64,000 nucleotides of DNA. Source: an uncultured Alloprevotella sp. (GTDB taxonomy: Bacteria; Bacteroidota; Bacteroidia; Bacteroidales; Bacteroidaceae). A model generated the notes under the pieces. The model made no database searches and was not told the DNA's origin. It worked only from the letters and a program-made list of their open reading frames with translations. Shown piece by piece: positions 52,873 through 61,319 of the stretch. Location of the stretch: NCBI GenBank assembly GCA_944322095.1, contig CALUNU010000010.1, positions 1-64,000 of the forward strand, in the 5' to 3' direction. Both the position numbers and the translations under genes were made by a program. Positions within the stretch are counted from its first letter, which is position 1; each line of letters starts with the position of its first letter.

Positions 52873-52900
52873 CCAAGGAGGTGCGGCATTCCTGCCGCAC
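52873..52900 (-). repeat. Compensated hairpin repeat, copy C
   Basis: Minus strand: GTGCGGC, AGGAAT, GCCGCAC, then CTCCTTGG. One G-C pair of copy B is replaced by T-A in both arms. Confidence 0.7.
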
Positions 52901-52904
52901 ATAA

Positions 52905-52960
52905 AATTGATAATTCTCAATCCCCAATTGTCAATTATCAATTGTCAATTGTCAATTGAA
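52905..52960 (+). repeat. Heptamer array AATTGTC, eight units
   Basis: Eight consecutive seven-base units: AATTGAT, AATTCTC, AATCCCC, AATTGTC, AATTATC, AATTGTC, AATTGTC, AATTGAA. It ends three bases before the fnlA stop codon. Confidence 0.88.
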
Positions 52961-52963
52961 AAC

Positions 52964-54037
52964 TCATTCGCTGCGTATCTCCTTAGCTTTGGCCCGCGGG
53001 ATGAGCCCCAGGTCCTCCTGCACGAAGCGCAGCTTCAGGAGTAGCTCCTTCATGCCCTCAACGTCGAGCCGCCGCGTGTTGTGGCTGTGGTAGTCCTCAA
53101 TCTTCGAAACGTCCTCGCTGCCTTCGGTGAAGAACTTGTCGTAGTTCAGGTCGCGCGTGTCGCAAGGGATGCGATAGTAGTCGCCCATGTCGACGGCGCG
53201 CACCATCTCCTCGCGCGTCACCAGCGTTTCGTAGAGCTTCTCGCCGTGGCGCGTACCAATCACCTTTACCTCCGTCTCCAAATATTTCGGGTCGATGCGC
53301 CCGTACGTCTGCTTCAAGGCCTCGGCCAGCGTCGAGAGCGTGGCGGCAGGAGCCTTCTGAACAAACAGGTCGCCGTTGTGCCCGTGCGTAAAGGCGTAGA
53401 CAACCAGGTCCACGGCGTCGTCGAGCGTCATCATGAAGCGCGTCATGTGCGGGTCTGTTATCGTGATGGGCTTGCCCTCCTGCATCTGCTCCACCCAGAG
53501 CGGAATCACCGAGCCGCGCGAAGCCATCACGTTGCCATAGCGCGTGCAGCAGATCGTCGTGCGCGCACCGTCGCCCAGCTCGCGGCCCTTGGCCACGGCC
53601 ACCTTCTCCATCAAAGCCTTGCTCATGCCCATCGCGTTGATGGGATAGGCCGCCTTGTCCGTCGAGAGCACCACCACGTTGCTCACACCGTGCTCAATGG
53701 CCGAGAGCAGCACGTTCTCCGTGCCGTAGATGTTCGTGCGAACGGCCTCCATCGGGAAAAACTCGCACGAGGGCACCTGCTTCAGCGCCGCGGCCGAAAA
53801 CACGTAGTCCACCCCCTGCATCGCCACGTCCACAGAGCGCTTGTCGCGCACGTTGCCGATGTAGAACTTCACCTTCGGGCTCTGCAAGGCGTGGCGCATG
53901 TCGTCCTGCTTCTTCTCGTCGCGCGAGAAAATGCGAATCTCCCGGATGTCCGACGAGAGGAAACGGCGCAACACAGCGTTGCCGAACGAACCCGTGCCGC
54001 CCGTGATGAGCAGCACCTTGTCTTTGAATACTGACAT
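52964..54037 (-). CDS. fnlA: UDP-GlcNAc 4,6-dehydratase/5-epimerase, FnlA/WbjB/CapE type
   Basis: First enzyme of the UDP-L-FucNAc route, 357 residues. The N-terminal nucleotide-binding motif is GGTGSFGNAVLRR (near residue 13). The SDR active-site region reads NAMGMSKALMEK, with Met in the place of the usual Tyr, a variant known in this family, followed by the Lys. RYGNVMASRGSVIPL and RHGEKLYETL are further family motifs. FnlB and FnlC are encoded downstream. Gene order is interrupted by the repeat-rich gap and the split glycosyltransferase. Confidence 0.93.
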   Translation of the reverse strand: MSVFKDKVLLITGGTGSFGNAVLRRFLSSDIREIRIFSRDEKKQDDMRHALQSPKVKFYIGNVRDKRSVDVAMQGVDYVFSAAALKQVPSCEFFPMEAVRTNIYGTENVLLSAIEHGVSNVVVLSTDKAAYPINAMGMSKALMEKVAVAKGRELGDGARTTICCTRYGNVMASRGSVIPLWVEQMQEGKPITITDPHMTRFMMTLDDAVDLVVYAFTHGHNGDLFVQKAPAATLSTLAEALKQTYGRIDPKYLETEVKVIGTRHGEKLYETLVTREEMVRAVDMGDYYRIPCDTRDLNYDKFFTEGSEDVSKIEDYHSHNTRRLDVEGMKELLLKLRFVQEDLGLIPRAKAKEIRSE

Positions 54038-54295
54038 AATCGTATAAGTGTGTTAGTGATGAATTCTGTTGGGAAGCGCCGCCCACACAGACGCGCAAAA
54101 GCCCTCCGCCGCAGGGAAAGTCCGCCACGTAGAGCCGCGAGGCCTGCGCCCCCATAGGGGGCGAACTTTCTATAACCGCGGGTGAGCCGCAGGCGAACCT
54201 GCGGACAGCCCCACCCCACATGCAGGACCCCATGGGGGTCCCACTTCACGCCGCATGTCCGTATGCATGCAGCCCGCCGCACGGGAAGTCCGCTT
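54038..54295. repeat. Hairpin-rich gap upstream of fnlA
   Basis: Contains the second copy of the shared leader element (54078-54138) and three hairpins: CGCCCCC/GGGGGCG at 54147-54163, CCGCAGG/CCTGCGG with loop CGAA at 54187-54204, and GGACCCC/GGGGTCC-type at 54225-54241. A short third match, GGGAAGTCCGC, lies at 54281. No gene is visible. Confidence 0.65.
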
Positions 54296-55426
54296 TCACC
54301 GACCCCGCCGCGCAGCCTCCTGCTCCACGATGCCGATGAGCTTGTGCGCCCGCTCGGTATAGGTGTCGAAGCGGCCGAGCTGCTCCCGGCCCGCCTCCAC
54401 CAGCCGCCGGCGCAAGGCTGCGTCGGTGGCCACCTCGTAGATGGCCCGCGCGGCATCCTCGGCCGAAAGGGGCGAATAGTAATGCGCCGCCGGGCCGCAC
54501 AGACCATGGGCAAACTCGATGTCGGTCGTCACGATGGGGCGCTGCATCTTCATCGCCTCGGGATAGGTGGCCGAGAAACATTCCAGCAACGTGGGCTGAA
54601 ACATCACGTCGGCCTGCTCGTAGAGCGAGGGGCACTCCGTGATGTCCACCCGCCCCGTGAAAACGAAATGGGGCGCCAGCTCCTCTTCGAACGGCGGGAA
54701 CTCCGTGCGGTCGATCGTCATGACGAAGCGGAAAGCAAACCCCGGGTGCTCACGACGCAACGCGCGGGCCACGTCGATGGCTATCGGCAGATTTTTGTGC
54801 GCATACATGGCCGTCACCGTCAGCAGCGTCGTGCCTTCGAACGGCGGAAGCTCATGCCGCCGCCACTGCTCCGGGTGGTCGTAGGCCTGGTTGTAATAGT
54901 TCGTCACCGTGTAGACCCGCTTGTCGGGCAGCAAGGCCGAAAGGCGCTCCGAGATGTAGGGGTTTTCCGTGAAATAGACACGTCCGCAGTGTTTGTAATA
55001 ATGCAGAAGAACCCGATTGCGGAATTGGTCTTTCAACTTTTCTTTCCAACCAATCTTATGCACATAATAGGGAGAGCGGCGCAGAAGCAATTGCGCAGAT
55101 GCAAACCCGCTGACATGCAGGCACCGGGGCACCCACCGCGAAGGCCCGAACACCGTGAGCACGGCCTCGACGCCATGCTCGCCGACGAGCCCGTCCATCA
55201 CACGGTCGCGCCCCAACAGGAGCGTGCGCCAGTCGTTGCGCACGTCGTGCTCCACCACCCGCACGTTGGGCAAACCCCGCACGCGGCTCGCCGTGGCGCG
55301 CATCGCACGCGAAAGCACCACCACAAACGCATGTTGCGGAAACTCGCCCAACAGCCCGCAAAGGCTGTCGGCCACCTGCATGCCGCCCCCAGCCTTCAGA
55401 TTGGAGGCGTTGATTAAGATGTGCAT
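54296..55426 (-). CDS. Glycosyltransferase family 4
   Basis: GT-B glycosyltransferase of 376 residues. The N-terminus has NASNLKAGGGMQVADSL, a pattern common in this family's acceptor domain. The donor-binding half includes TAMYAHKNLPIAIDVAR near 205 and an E(x7)E-type segment FQPTLLECFSATYPEAMKMQRP near 290. It belongs to the polysaccharide locus; linkage and donor are unknown. The downstream gap to fnlA is repeat-rich. Confidence 0.87.
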   Translation of the reverse strand: MHILINASNLKAGGGMQVADSLCGLLGEFPQHAFVVVLSRAMRATASRVRGLPNVRVVEHDVRNDWRTLLLGRDRVMDGLVGEHGVEAVLTVFGPSRWVPRCLHVSGFASAQLLLRRSPYYVHKIGWKEKLKDQFRNRVLLHYYKHCGRVYFTENPYISERLSALLPDKRVYTVTNYYNQAYDHPEQWRRHELPPFEGTTLLTVTAMYAHKNLPIAIDVARALRREHPGFAFRFVMTIDRTEFPPFEEELAPHFVFTGRVDITECPSLYEQADVMFQPTLLECFSATYPEAMKMQRPIVTTDIEFAHGLCGPAAHYYSPLSAEDAARAIYEVATDAALRRRLVEAGREQLGRFDTYTERAHKLIGIVEQEAARRGR

Positions 55427-55562
55427 GAAATTGGCTGTTATAAGAATAGCGAAAGCAAGACAACGACTGCTCGCAGCGCTTGCTCTCAGAAAAGCTCATC
55501 ACAATTCAACCTGCTGCCGCAGGAAACGCCAACAGGAACGTTACAACTTACAGTTCTTTCAG

Positions 55563-56570
55563 TTACGAAAGATACACCTCCACTTGCCGGCGGGCCGAGC
55601 GCGAGAAATCGAGCCGGGCCACGCCTTGGCGCAGGCGGTTGTAGAACGCCACGTCGCACATCTGCCGCACGGCCGCTTTCAGCGAGGCCGCATCGTCGTG
55701 GCGGAACACGAGGCCCGTTTCCGCCGTCACCAAGTCGTCCTTGCAGCCCACGCGGTCGCTCACGATGACGGGCGTCCCGTTGTTGAGCGCCTCCTCGACA
55801 ACGAGGCCCCACGGCTCCACACGGCTCGGCAGCACGAACACGTCGGCCGCACGATAGACGGCAGGGAGCTTGTCGTTGTCGACGGGACCGAGAAAACGGA
55901 CGTTGGGCCCGGCCAGGGCCTTCAGCAAGCCTTCCAGCGGCCCGAAGCCCGCGATGGTGAGCTCCAAGTCGGGCATCTCGCCAAACGTACGCACGAGCAG
56001 TTCCAGGTTTTTCACCTCGACGAGCCGTCCCACGTAGAGGAAGCGGCGCACCGCCGCCCGCGGCTCGTAGGCCGGCTGCGCCCCATAGTTGAGGATGCCG
56101 CAGCCGCCCGTCAGCACCACCCGCCCCCGGAAACCCAAAGCCCCGGCCAGGGCGGCCTGCGGCTTCCCGCAGGCATACACCTTCGCGATGCGGCGCATAA
56201 ACAGCTTTTTCACAAGGCCTTTCATCCCTCCCGTTCCCGATTCGTATACGCTGCTCTCCACCACGCACGCGTTCTTCCCCCTCGGCGAGAGAAGGGCGCC
56301 CGCCAGCAGCGCCGGCGTCTCCCATCCGCCCAGCACCAGCTCGTCGTACGGCCGCCGGCGCAGCAGCCGCGCCAGCTGAAGGCTCTGACGCACGGCGCCG
56401 CCACGCAGCCACACGTGCTCAAAATGCATCTCGCCGCGGAAAAAGTCGGCGTTGCGGTCGGCAGCCCCCGACTGGTAGAACACCACCAGCAGCCGGCGCC
56501 GTCGCGCCACCTCGTTCCACAAGCGGATCTTGTAGAAAGAGGGTAGGTTTGTGAGATAAATCATGCACAT
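55563..56570 (-). CDS. Glycosyltransferase family 4
   Basis: GT-B glycosyltransferase of 335 residues. It starts MCMIYLTNLPSFYKIRLW; the ATG at 56564 is an alternative. The C-terminal half shows YVGRLVEVKNLELLVRTF near 175 and the donor-binding EPWGLVVEEALNNGTPVIVSD near 255-276, with the E(x7)E pair. It lies 43 bases downstream of the Wzy-like polymerase gene and probably adds one sugar of the repeat unit. Confidence 0.88.
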   Translation of the reverse strand: MCMIYLTNLPSFYKIRLWNEVARRRRLLVVFYQSGAADRNADFFRGEMHFEHVWLRGGAVRQSLQLARLLRRRPYDELVLGGWETPALLAGALLSPRGKNACVVESSVYESGTGGMKGLVKKLFMRRIAKVYACGKPQAALAGALGFRGRVVLTGGCGILNYGAQPAYEPRAAVRRFLYVGRLVEVKNLELLVRTFGEMPDLELTIAGFGPLEGLLKALAGPNVRFLGPVDNDKLPAVYRAADVFVLPSRVEPWGLVVEEALNNGTPVIVSDRVGCKDDLVTAETGLVFRHDDAASLKAAVRQMCDVAFYNRLRQGVARLDFSRSARRQVEVYLS

Positions 56571-56612
56571 AGGTCAGATGTTTTTCCATGTCCGCATGCA
56601 GGAGCGTTTCCT

Positions 56613-57986
56613 TCATCGGGCGGACGTTTTCGCCCGCCCGTACATGCTCGTCACGCAAGGCAGCGAGAGCAGGAACAGCATAGTCTCGTTGTTTTTGAGG
56701 CCTACGGAGAACCACGACGTGAAGAGAAACAGGACGACCCCGATGTCGAAGCAAAGGCGCAGCGTCTCGTCGTCGGCCAAGACCGAGGTTTTATAATAGC
56801 GATGATAGCGCACGACGAAAGCCAGCAGCATAAAAATGCCTATCAGCCCGAAGCCCGAGACGTAGGCCGGGAAAAAATTGCCGCCACCGTTGGCTATACC
56901 TTTCCGCCCGGAGAAGATCTCCTGCACCTCTTCCGAGGCCCGCACCCAAAAGGGCGTGTTTTCCTTGAACCAGAAGCCCTGATTGCCGTTGCCGACGCCC
57001 GTGACGGGATGGTCGAGGAATACTTTCATATCGTTTATTACGGTGGACGCCCGCATGGCCGTACTCATATTTTCGCGGTCTAAGGCTTTTCCCACTACGA
57101 TATATTCAAGCGATTCCCGGTCGGTCACCTCCACTTTCTCACCCCATCCCGCCGTATAGCCCACAGCTATGAAAAGTCCCACAAGGAAACTGCCTATATA
57201 AAACAGCTTGCCAAGGCGGAACCCGACAGATGCCAACACAAAGAGCACGACAGCCACCAAAAACTGCACAAGCACGCTGCTGCTCCCCGAAAGCAGCATC
57301 AAAAAGCCGAAGAGCAATAAAACGATTAAGAAATATAAGCGTCTACCACCCCCGGAATTAACAATTCTCGACATTACATAAGGAATGACGAGCGCACACA
57401 ATATCGACGCCGAGGCCGGTTCGGATCCGAACATCGTCACGCCCCGGTTCACCTCCCAAAGATATTCCGGCGGCACCAGCGCCAACACCGACGAGAGCGC
57501 GGTATACGCCCCTACGCACGGCCCCACGCCCAGCATCGTGCCCAGCTGCAGATAGCCCACGACGAGCAGGATGGGCAGCTGCCAGTTGAACACCCGGTAG
57601 AGCGAACGGAACGAAACCGCATGCGAGAGGTTATACCAGTTGTACCAAATGGAAAGAAAAGCCAGGAAGTAGAGCACGATGTCTCCCAGGCACGTATACA
57701 TCGGACTTTCCACCGGGTTGAAAAGTGAAAAGGTCAGCACGCACGATGCCGCCAGCGAATAGACCGCCATAAACAGCCAAAACAGAAACAACAGCCCCAC
57801 GCGGCGTGCCAGCCGGAAGTGCCCCTGCACCACCAGGCACGCTACACCCACGAGCATCACGCTCGTGCTGAGCTGCCCCAAGATGCCGTTGACCGTATTG
57901 CCGAAAGGCAGCTCTATCAGCCGTCCGAACGGCAGGCACAGCACATACAGCTTATACCAGAAGGCATTGAAATTTCTTTCTGTCAT
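56613..57986 (-). CDS. wzy: O-antigen/capsule polymerase (Wzy-like)
   Basis: Integral membrane protein of 457 residues with about ten to twelve hydrophobic segments and one large periplasmic loop near residues 290-370 (GVGNGNQGFWFKENTPFWVRA), the layout of Wzy polymerases. Wzy proteins share little sequence, so the call rests on topology and on its place between glycosyltransferases in a locus with a flippase. It would join repeat units on the lipid carrier at the periplasmic face. Confidence 0.8.
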   Translation of the reverse strand: MTERNFNAFWYKLYVLCLPFGRLIELPFGNTVNGILGQLSTSVMLVGVACLVVQGHFRLARRVGLLFLFWLFMAVYSLAASCVLTFSLFNPVESPMYTCLGDIVLYFLAFLSIWYNWYNLSHAVSFRSLYRVFNWQLPILLVVGYLQLGTMLGVGPCVGAYTALSSVLALVPPEYLWEVNRGVTMFGSEPASASILCALVIPYVMSRIVNSGGGRRLYFLIVLLLFGFLMLLSGSSSVLVQFLVAVVLFVLASVGFRLGKLFYIGSFLVGLFIAVGYTAGWGEKVEVTDRESLEYIVVGKALDRENMSTAMRASTVINDMKVFLDHPVTGVGNGNQGFWFKENTPFWVRASEEVQEIFSGRKGIANGGGNFFPAYVSGFGLIGIFMLLAFVVRYHRYYKTSVLADDETLRLCFDIGVVLFLFTSWFSVGLKNNETMLFLLSLPCVTSMYGRAKTSAR

Positions 57987-58025
57987 AGAGTAAACACAAT
58001 GTCGGACGGGAAAAGCCCTATGAGC

Positions 58026-59219
58026 TCACCGTCTCACGATTTTCAAGGACAACAGGCCCTTTTTCACATATTCTTTCATGAGCGGATACCACTGCCTGCG
58101 CAAGAACGTCCGCTCCACGGCACGCCAGCCTCCGTGACGGAAAGCCGCCAGGTAAGCCTCGCGCGCAGCAGGACGGGGCGAAGGGTGGTTCAGTTGCTGA
58201 TTGTAGCGCGCCACGCTTTCATACGTCACCTCGGCCGTTTCCAGCTCTCCGGCAGCTGCTTCCAGCAGACGCCGGCCGGCCGGGCTGTTCACCAGCACGC
58301 ACGAGACGCCCTCACGAAAGCTCATGGGACCGCCCTTTTCACGGTCAAGCTCCGGGTGCTCACGGCCGATGCCCCAGCAGTCGCCAATCGTCAGGTCGGC
58401 CACCCGCCCACGGCCGGCAAAGGGGCAGGCATAACACGACGGCCGATAGAGGGTTGAGGAAAGAAACAGGCGGTAAAAAACCGATCGCGTGTATTCGCGA
58501 CAACGTTTTTTAAGCTTATCGCCTTGCCAGTAATAATAATAATAATAATAAAGTCCCCACCCGCGCTCCTTCACGCGGAAGCGGAAGTCGTGCATCCGCC
58601 CCCGACGCCGACGCCCGAGCTCGGCCACATAGGCTGCAAAGAGACGGGGCGGCGGTGTGCCGTGGCAAATGATGTCCACCGTAACGAGCCCTTCATAATC
58701 GCGCCGCAAAAAGCCTTTCAGCCCGGCCACCTGACACGGCAGACCGGAGAAAAGCACGCTGCGCCCCGAGCGCAGCGCGTCGCGCACCTCGCGATAGGCC
58801 GTGCCCGTGGAGCTCCACACATATTTCGAGCCACGCAGGAGGTTCAGCTCCTCAGGGCGTTCCGCCTTGCACAACACAGGATGCCACTGATCCTCGGGCT
58901 GCATGCGGCAACCGAACACTACACCCCCCGCTGCCAACGTCTGCGTTGCCAGAGCGGAAAAGACACCGCCCGAAGCGCAGCCGGCCAGCTCGGGACGCCT
59001 CCATTGCGCGGCATAAACCGCGGCCGGCTGGCGTTTTTCGGCTGTCGTAAAACGACAGGCCGAAAGGCAGGCCCCGCAGTCGACGCATCGCCCGGAGTCC
59101 ACCTCAGGATAAACATAACCGTCGGCATCCTCGCGCATCGTGATGGCCCCGTGAGGGCACACGGCCGCACAAGCACCACAGCCGCAGCAGGTTTCAAGAC
59201 TTTTCACCAAATCGACCAT
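58026..59219 (-). CDS. Ferredoxin/FrhB-type protein of polysaccharide locus, copy 2
   Basis: Protein of 397 residues. Two 4Fe-4S motifs open it: CCGCGACAAVCP (near 12-23) and CVDCGACLSAC (near 40-51). The FrhB N- and C-terminal domains of coenzyme F420 hydrogenase beta subunits follow. Such proteins recur beside polysaccharide pyruvyl transferases in Bacteroidetes surface-sugar loci, where their redox reaction is unknown. A run of seven Tyr (near residue 225) comes from a TAA-type microsatellite on the + strand. It is a paralogue of the gene at 62456. Confidence 0.87.
   Translation of the reverse strand: MVDLVKSLETCCGCGACAAVCPHGAITMREDADGYVYPEVDSGRCVDCGACLSACRFTTAEKRQPAAVYAAQWRRPELAGCASGGVFSALATQTLAAGGVVFGCRMQPEDQWHPVLCKAERPEELNLLRGSKYVWSSTGTAYREVRDALRSGRSVLFSGLPCQVAGLKGFLRRDYEGLVTVDIICHGTPPPRLFAAYVAELGRRRRGRMHDFRFRVKERGWGLYYYYYYYWQGDKLKKRCREYTRSVFYRLFLSSTLYRPSCYACPFAGRGRVADLTIGDCWGIGREHPELDREKGGPMSFREGVSCVLVNSPAGRRLLEAAAGELETAEVTYESVARYNQQLNHPSPRPAAREAYLAAFRHGGWRAVERTFLRRQWYPLMKEYVKKGLLSLKIVRR
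58531..58552. repeat. Trinucleotide microsatellite inside coding sequence
   Basis: Seven TAA units on the + strand, reading TAT/TAC codons on the minus strand and giving a Tyr7 run. Unit changes keep the frame. Confidence 0.9.
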
Positions 59220-59223
59220 AGCC

Positions 59224-60357
59224 TTAATCTACGGATAATGCGTGTCCAAGATAGTCCAGCGACGCCCGGCGCAGCCCGGCCAACACGTCGTCTGCGGCTG
59301 CGAAGTCTACCTCCTCCGCAACGTCACATTCAGCCGCCGTGGCAGCCGTCAGGCGGCGGTGCAGGAGGCCCACGCGGCCCAATATGTTTTCGATGCGGCT
59401 GTTAGGCTTCTGCAAGCCTGCCTCACCCTCTTCGGTAAACACCCAAAACGGCTTGTGCAGCAAAAGAGAAAACGACACGGCGTGGAACGAGTCGGTCACA
59501 ACGGCTCGTGCTCCGGTTATGAGTTGCAGAAATTCCAGCGGGCCGGCATCATAAGCACGGCGGAACGGCCGCCCCACATCATGCAGGTTCTTCACTGGTG
59601 TCACCACGGGCAGCCCCATCGCACGGCCCATCCGCTGAGCGAAATCGCGCATCCCGGCAATATCCGCGATAAAATAACCAAGGAGGTATCCTCCTTGGGG
59701 CAGGCTGGCCTGCCCCATACCGGCCAGATCACGCCACTTTTGCACAGAGTAAAGATAAACGGGGTCGAGCACAACGGGAACCTCGCGGCCGAGCACGCGC
59801 TGCAAAACTTCGGCACCCGCCTGCTCACGCACGGAAAGGGCGTCGTAGTCCGCCAGATTGCGGCGCAGAACGTCTTCTTCCTCCTGCGTAAAGGACGAGA
59901 GGCCCAGGCTGGGCGCATAAGCCACCTTGCGCGTGCCGGGACGCACGAAGCGCAGCATGTAATTGTCGTCATAATCATACGTGCGCACGTTCCATATCTG
60001 GTCGCTCCCGCTCACCACGGCGAAATCCTCTGCCGTCAGATCCGGCAGGCGGCTGGCGTCGCTCCCGACATAAGACGAGAGAGGCAGATAGTCCCGGCGG
60101 AACTGCTCGAAGCGCCGCCGCTTCCGGCGCAGCGCCCCGAGATGGACCAGCGTCTGGGCCATGCGGGCCACGTCCATCACGCCGCGCACGGGCTGGCGCA
60201 GGCGGTAGATAGCCTGCTGGCCGGCGTTGCTGTAATCGAGCACCTGAACTTTCATTTCCCGACTCATCGCCGCTATGGTGCGGGAGAGCGCGAAAGCCTG
60301 CAGCACGGAACCGTAATTGTCCGCGCGGTGGTAGGTGATAATGCTGATGCGTTTCAT
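59224..60357 (-). CDS. Polysaccharide pyruvyl transferase family protein
   Basis: Protein of 377 residues of the CsaB/WcaK-like fold. The N-terminus has YHRADNYGSVLQAFAL, and the C-terminal part GARAVVTDSFHAVSFSLLLHKPFWVF near 285-310 carries the conserved DSFH motif. Characterised relatives add ketal pyruvate to sugars, though many homologues in these loci may act differently. It sits between a GT2 gene and an FrhB-type gene, with 4-base overlaps on one side, so it is part of the same transcript. Confidence 0.88.
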   Translation of the reverse strand: MKRISIITYHRADNYGSVLQAFALSRTIAAMSREMKVQVLDYSNAGQQAIYRLRQPVRGVMDVARMAQTLVHLGALRRKRRRFEQFRRDYLPLSSYVGSDASRLPDLTAEDFAVVSGSDQIWNVRTYDYDDNYMLRFVRPGTRKVAYAPSLGLSSFTQEEEDVLRRNLADYDALSVREQAGAEVLQRVLGREVPVVLDPVYLYSVQKWRDLAGMGQASLPQGGYLLGYFIADIAGMRDFAQRMGRAMGLPVVTPVKNLHDVGRPFRRAYDAGPLEFLQLITGARAVVTDSFHAVSFSLLLHKPFWVFTEEGEAGLQKPNSRIENILGRVGLLHRRLTAATAAECDVAEEVDFAAADDVLAGLRRASLDYLGHALSVD

Positions 60358-61319
60358 GCTTTCTTCAGAAATTCGTCGTAACGGAAGTCGCCCCGCAGCA
60401 CGCTGCGGCGGTGGCGCCAGTAGAACAGTTCGGCCCGCACCACATCAGCCGGACGCTGACGGCGGCAAAGGCGCAGTACGAAGTCGCCCATATTGCTCCA
60501 ATGTACCATGGCAGCCCGCCACAGCGAACCGGGGAAGAGCCGGTGGCGGATGTAGGCCCGGTGGAGCACCATCATGAGCGTGGCACGCGATGAGGGCACG
60601 CGAAACTCCTGCGAATAGCGGTGGTCGACCACCAGGAGCGACGACATCACGCAGCGCAGCCCCTCCTGCCGCGCCCGGCGGCAGAACTCGGCCGTGAAAG
60701 CCAGGTCCTCAGCGTAGGCATACGAGCTGAAATGCTCGTCGAAGCGCAGCCTCCATCGCTCCACGCACGAACGGCGCACGGCGAAAAAGAAGCCCATGGC
60801 CCACTCCGTCGGCGTCTGCTCGCTGCACCGCAGCGGGAAACGGCCGTACATGCCCGACGTCACATGGCCGATGCCACGCTTGCGCCATGACGACTTACCG
60901 AAAAAATATCCCGCCGGCGAATTCGTATATTCCGTCTGCTTATCCAGCCCGCCGGCCAGCGCCAGCTGTTCGTCGGCAAACAGCAGGCGGAGCTGCCGGA
61001 ACGTCCCGGGCGCCACGTCGACGTCGTCGTCCATGAACAGAAGGACGTCGCTCCCGGCTTCGGCCATCCCGCGGTTGCGCGCCATCGTCAAAGATGCAAC
61101 GGTCTGAAAAACATACCTCGCAGCAAACGGCGCTCCTTCGCACAGCGCGCGGATTTCCCCCGCCACGGCCTCGTCGCGCGACTGGTCGACGACGATGACC
61201 TCCTCGGGCCCCTCCTCCGCCTTTGCCAGGAATGCAAACGTCCGCCGCAACGTCTCGGCCCGATTGTAGGTGGGGATGATAAGGGAAATGGTGGGGTGCG
61301 GTGTTTTATGCTCGTTCAT
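60354..61319 (-). CDS. Glycosyltransferase family 2
   Basis: GT-A glycosyltransferase of 321 residues: SLIIPTYNRAETLRRTF at the N-terminus, a DDD-type metal motif LLFMDDDVDV near residue 92, and the acceptor-side YAEDLAF (ED motif) near 200. A hydrophobic C-terminal stretch is weak. It overlaps the pyruvyl transferase gene (ATGA) and the upstream GT4 gene by 14 bases, so the block is translated as a unit. Confidence 0.9.
   Translation of the reverse strand: MNEHKTPHPTISLIIPTYNRAETLRRTFAFLAKAEEGPEEVIVVDQSRDEAVAGEIRALCEGAPFAARYVFQTVASLTMARNRGMAEAGSDVLLFMDDDVDVAPGTFRQLRLLFADEQLALAGGLDKQTEYTNSPAGYFFGKSSWRKRGIGHVTSGMYGRFPLRCSEQTPTEWAMGFFFAVRRSCVERWRLRFDEHFSSYAYAEDLAFTAEFCRRARQEGLRCVMSSLLVVDHRYSQEFRVPSSRATLMMVLHRAYIRHRLFPGSLWRAAMVHWSNMGDFVLRLCRRQRPADVVRAELFYWRHRRSVLRGDFRYDEFLKKA

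Larger units (their letters stand above)
52090..52963. other. Repeat-rich gap between fnlA and fnlB
   Basis: About 870 bases with no credible gene inside an otherwise compact locus. It contains an element shared with the gap upstream of fnlA, palindromic GAGACGC-type sequences, three related hairpins and two heptamer tandem arrays, listed separately. Open frames here are broken and unlike any family. Confidence 0.75.

Noticed and set aside
52272..52960. Repeats in the fnl gaps as a CRISPR array
   Set aside because: Units are 7 bases in tandem or diverged hairpins, with no regular spacers and no cas genes.
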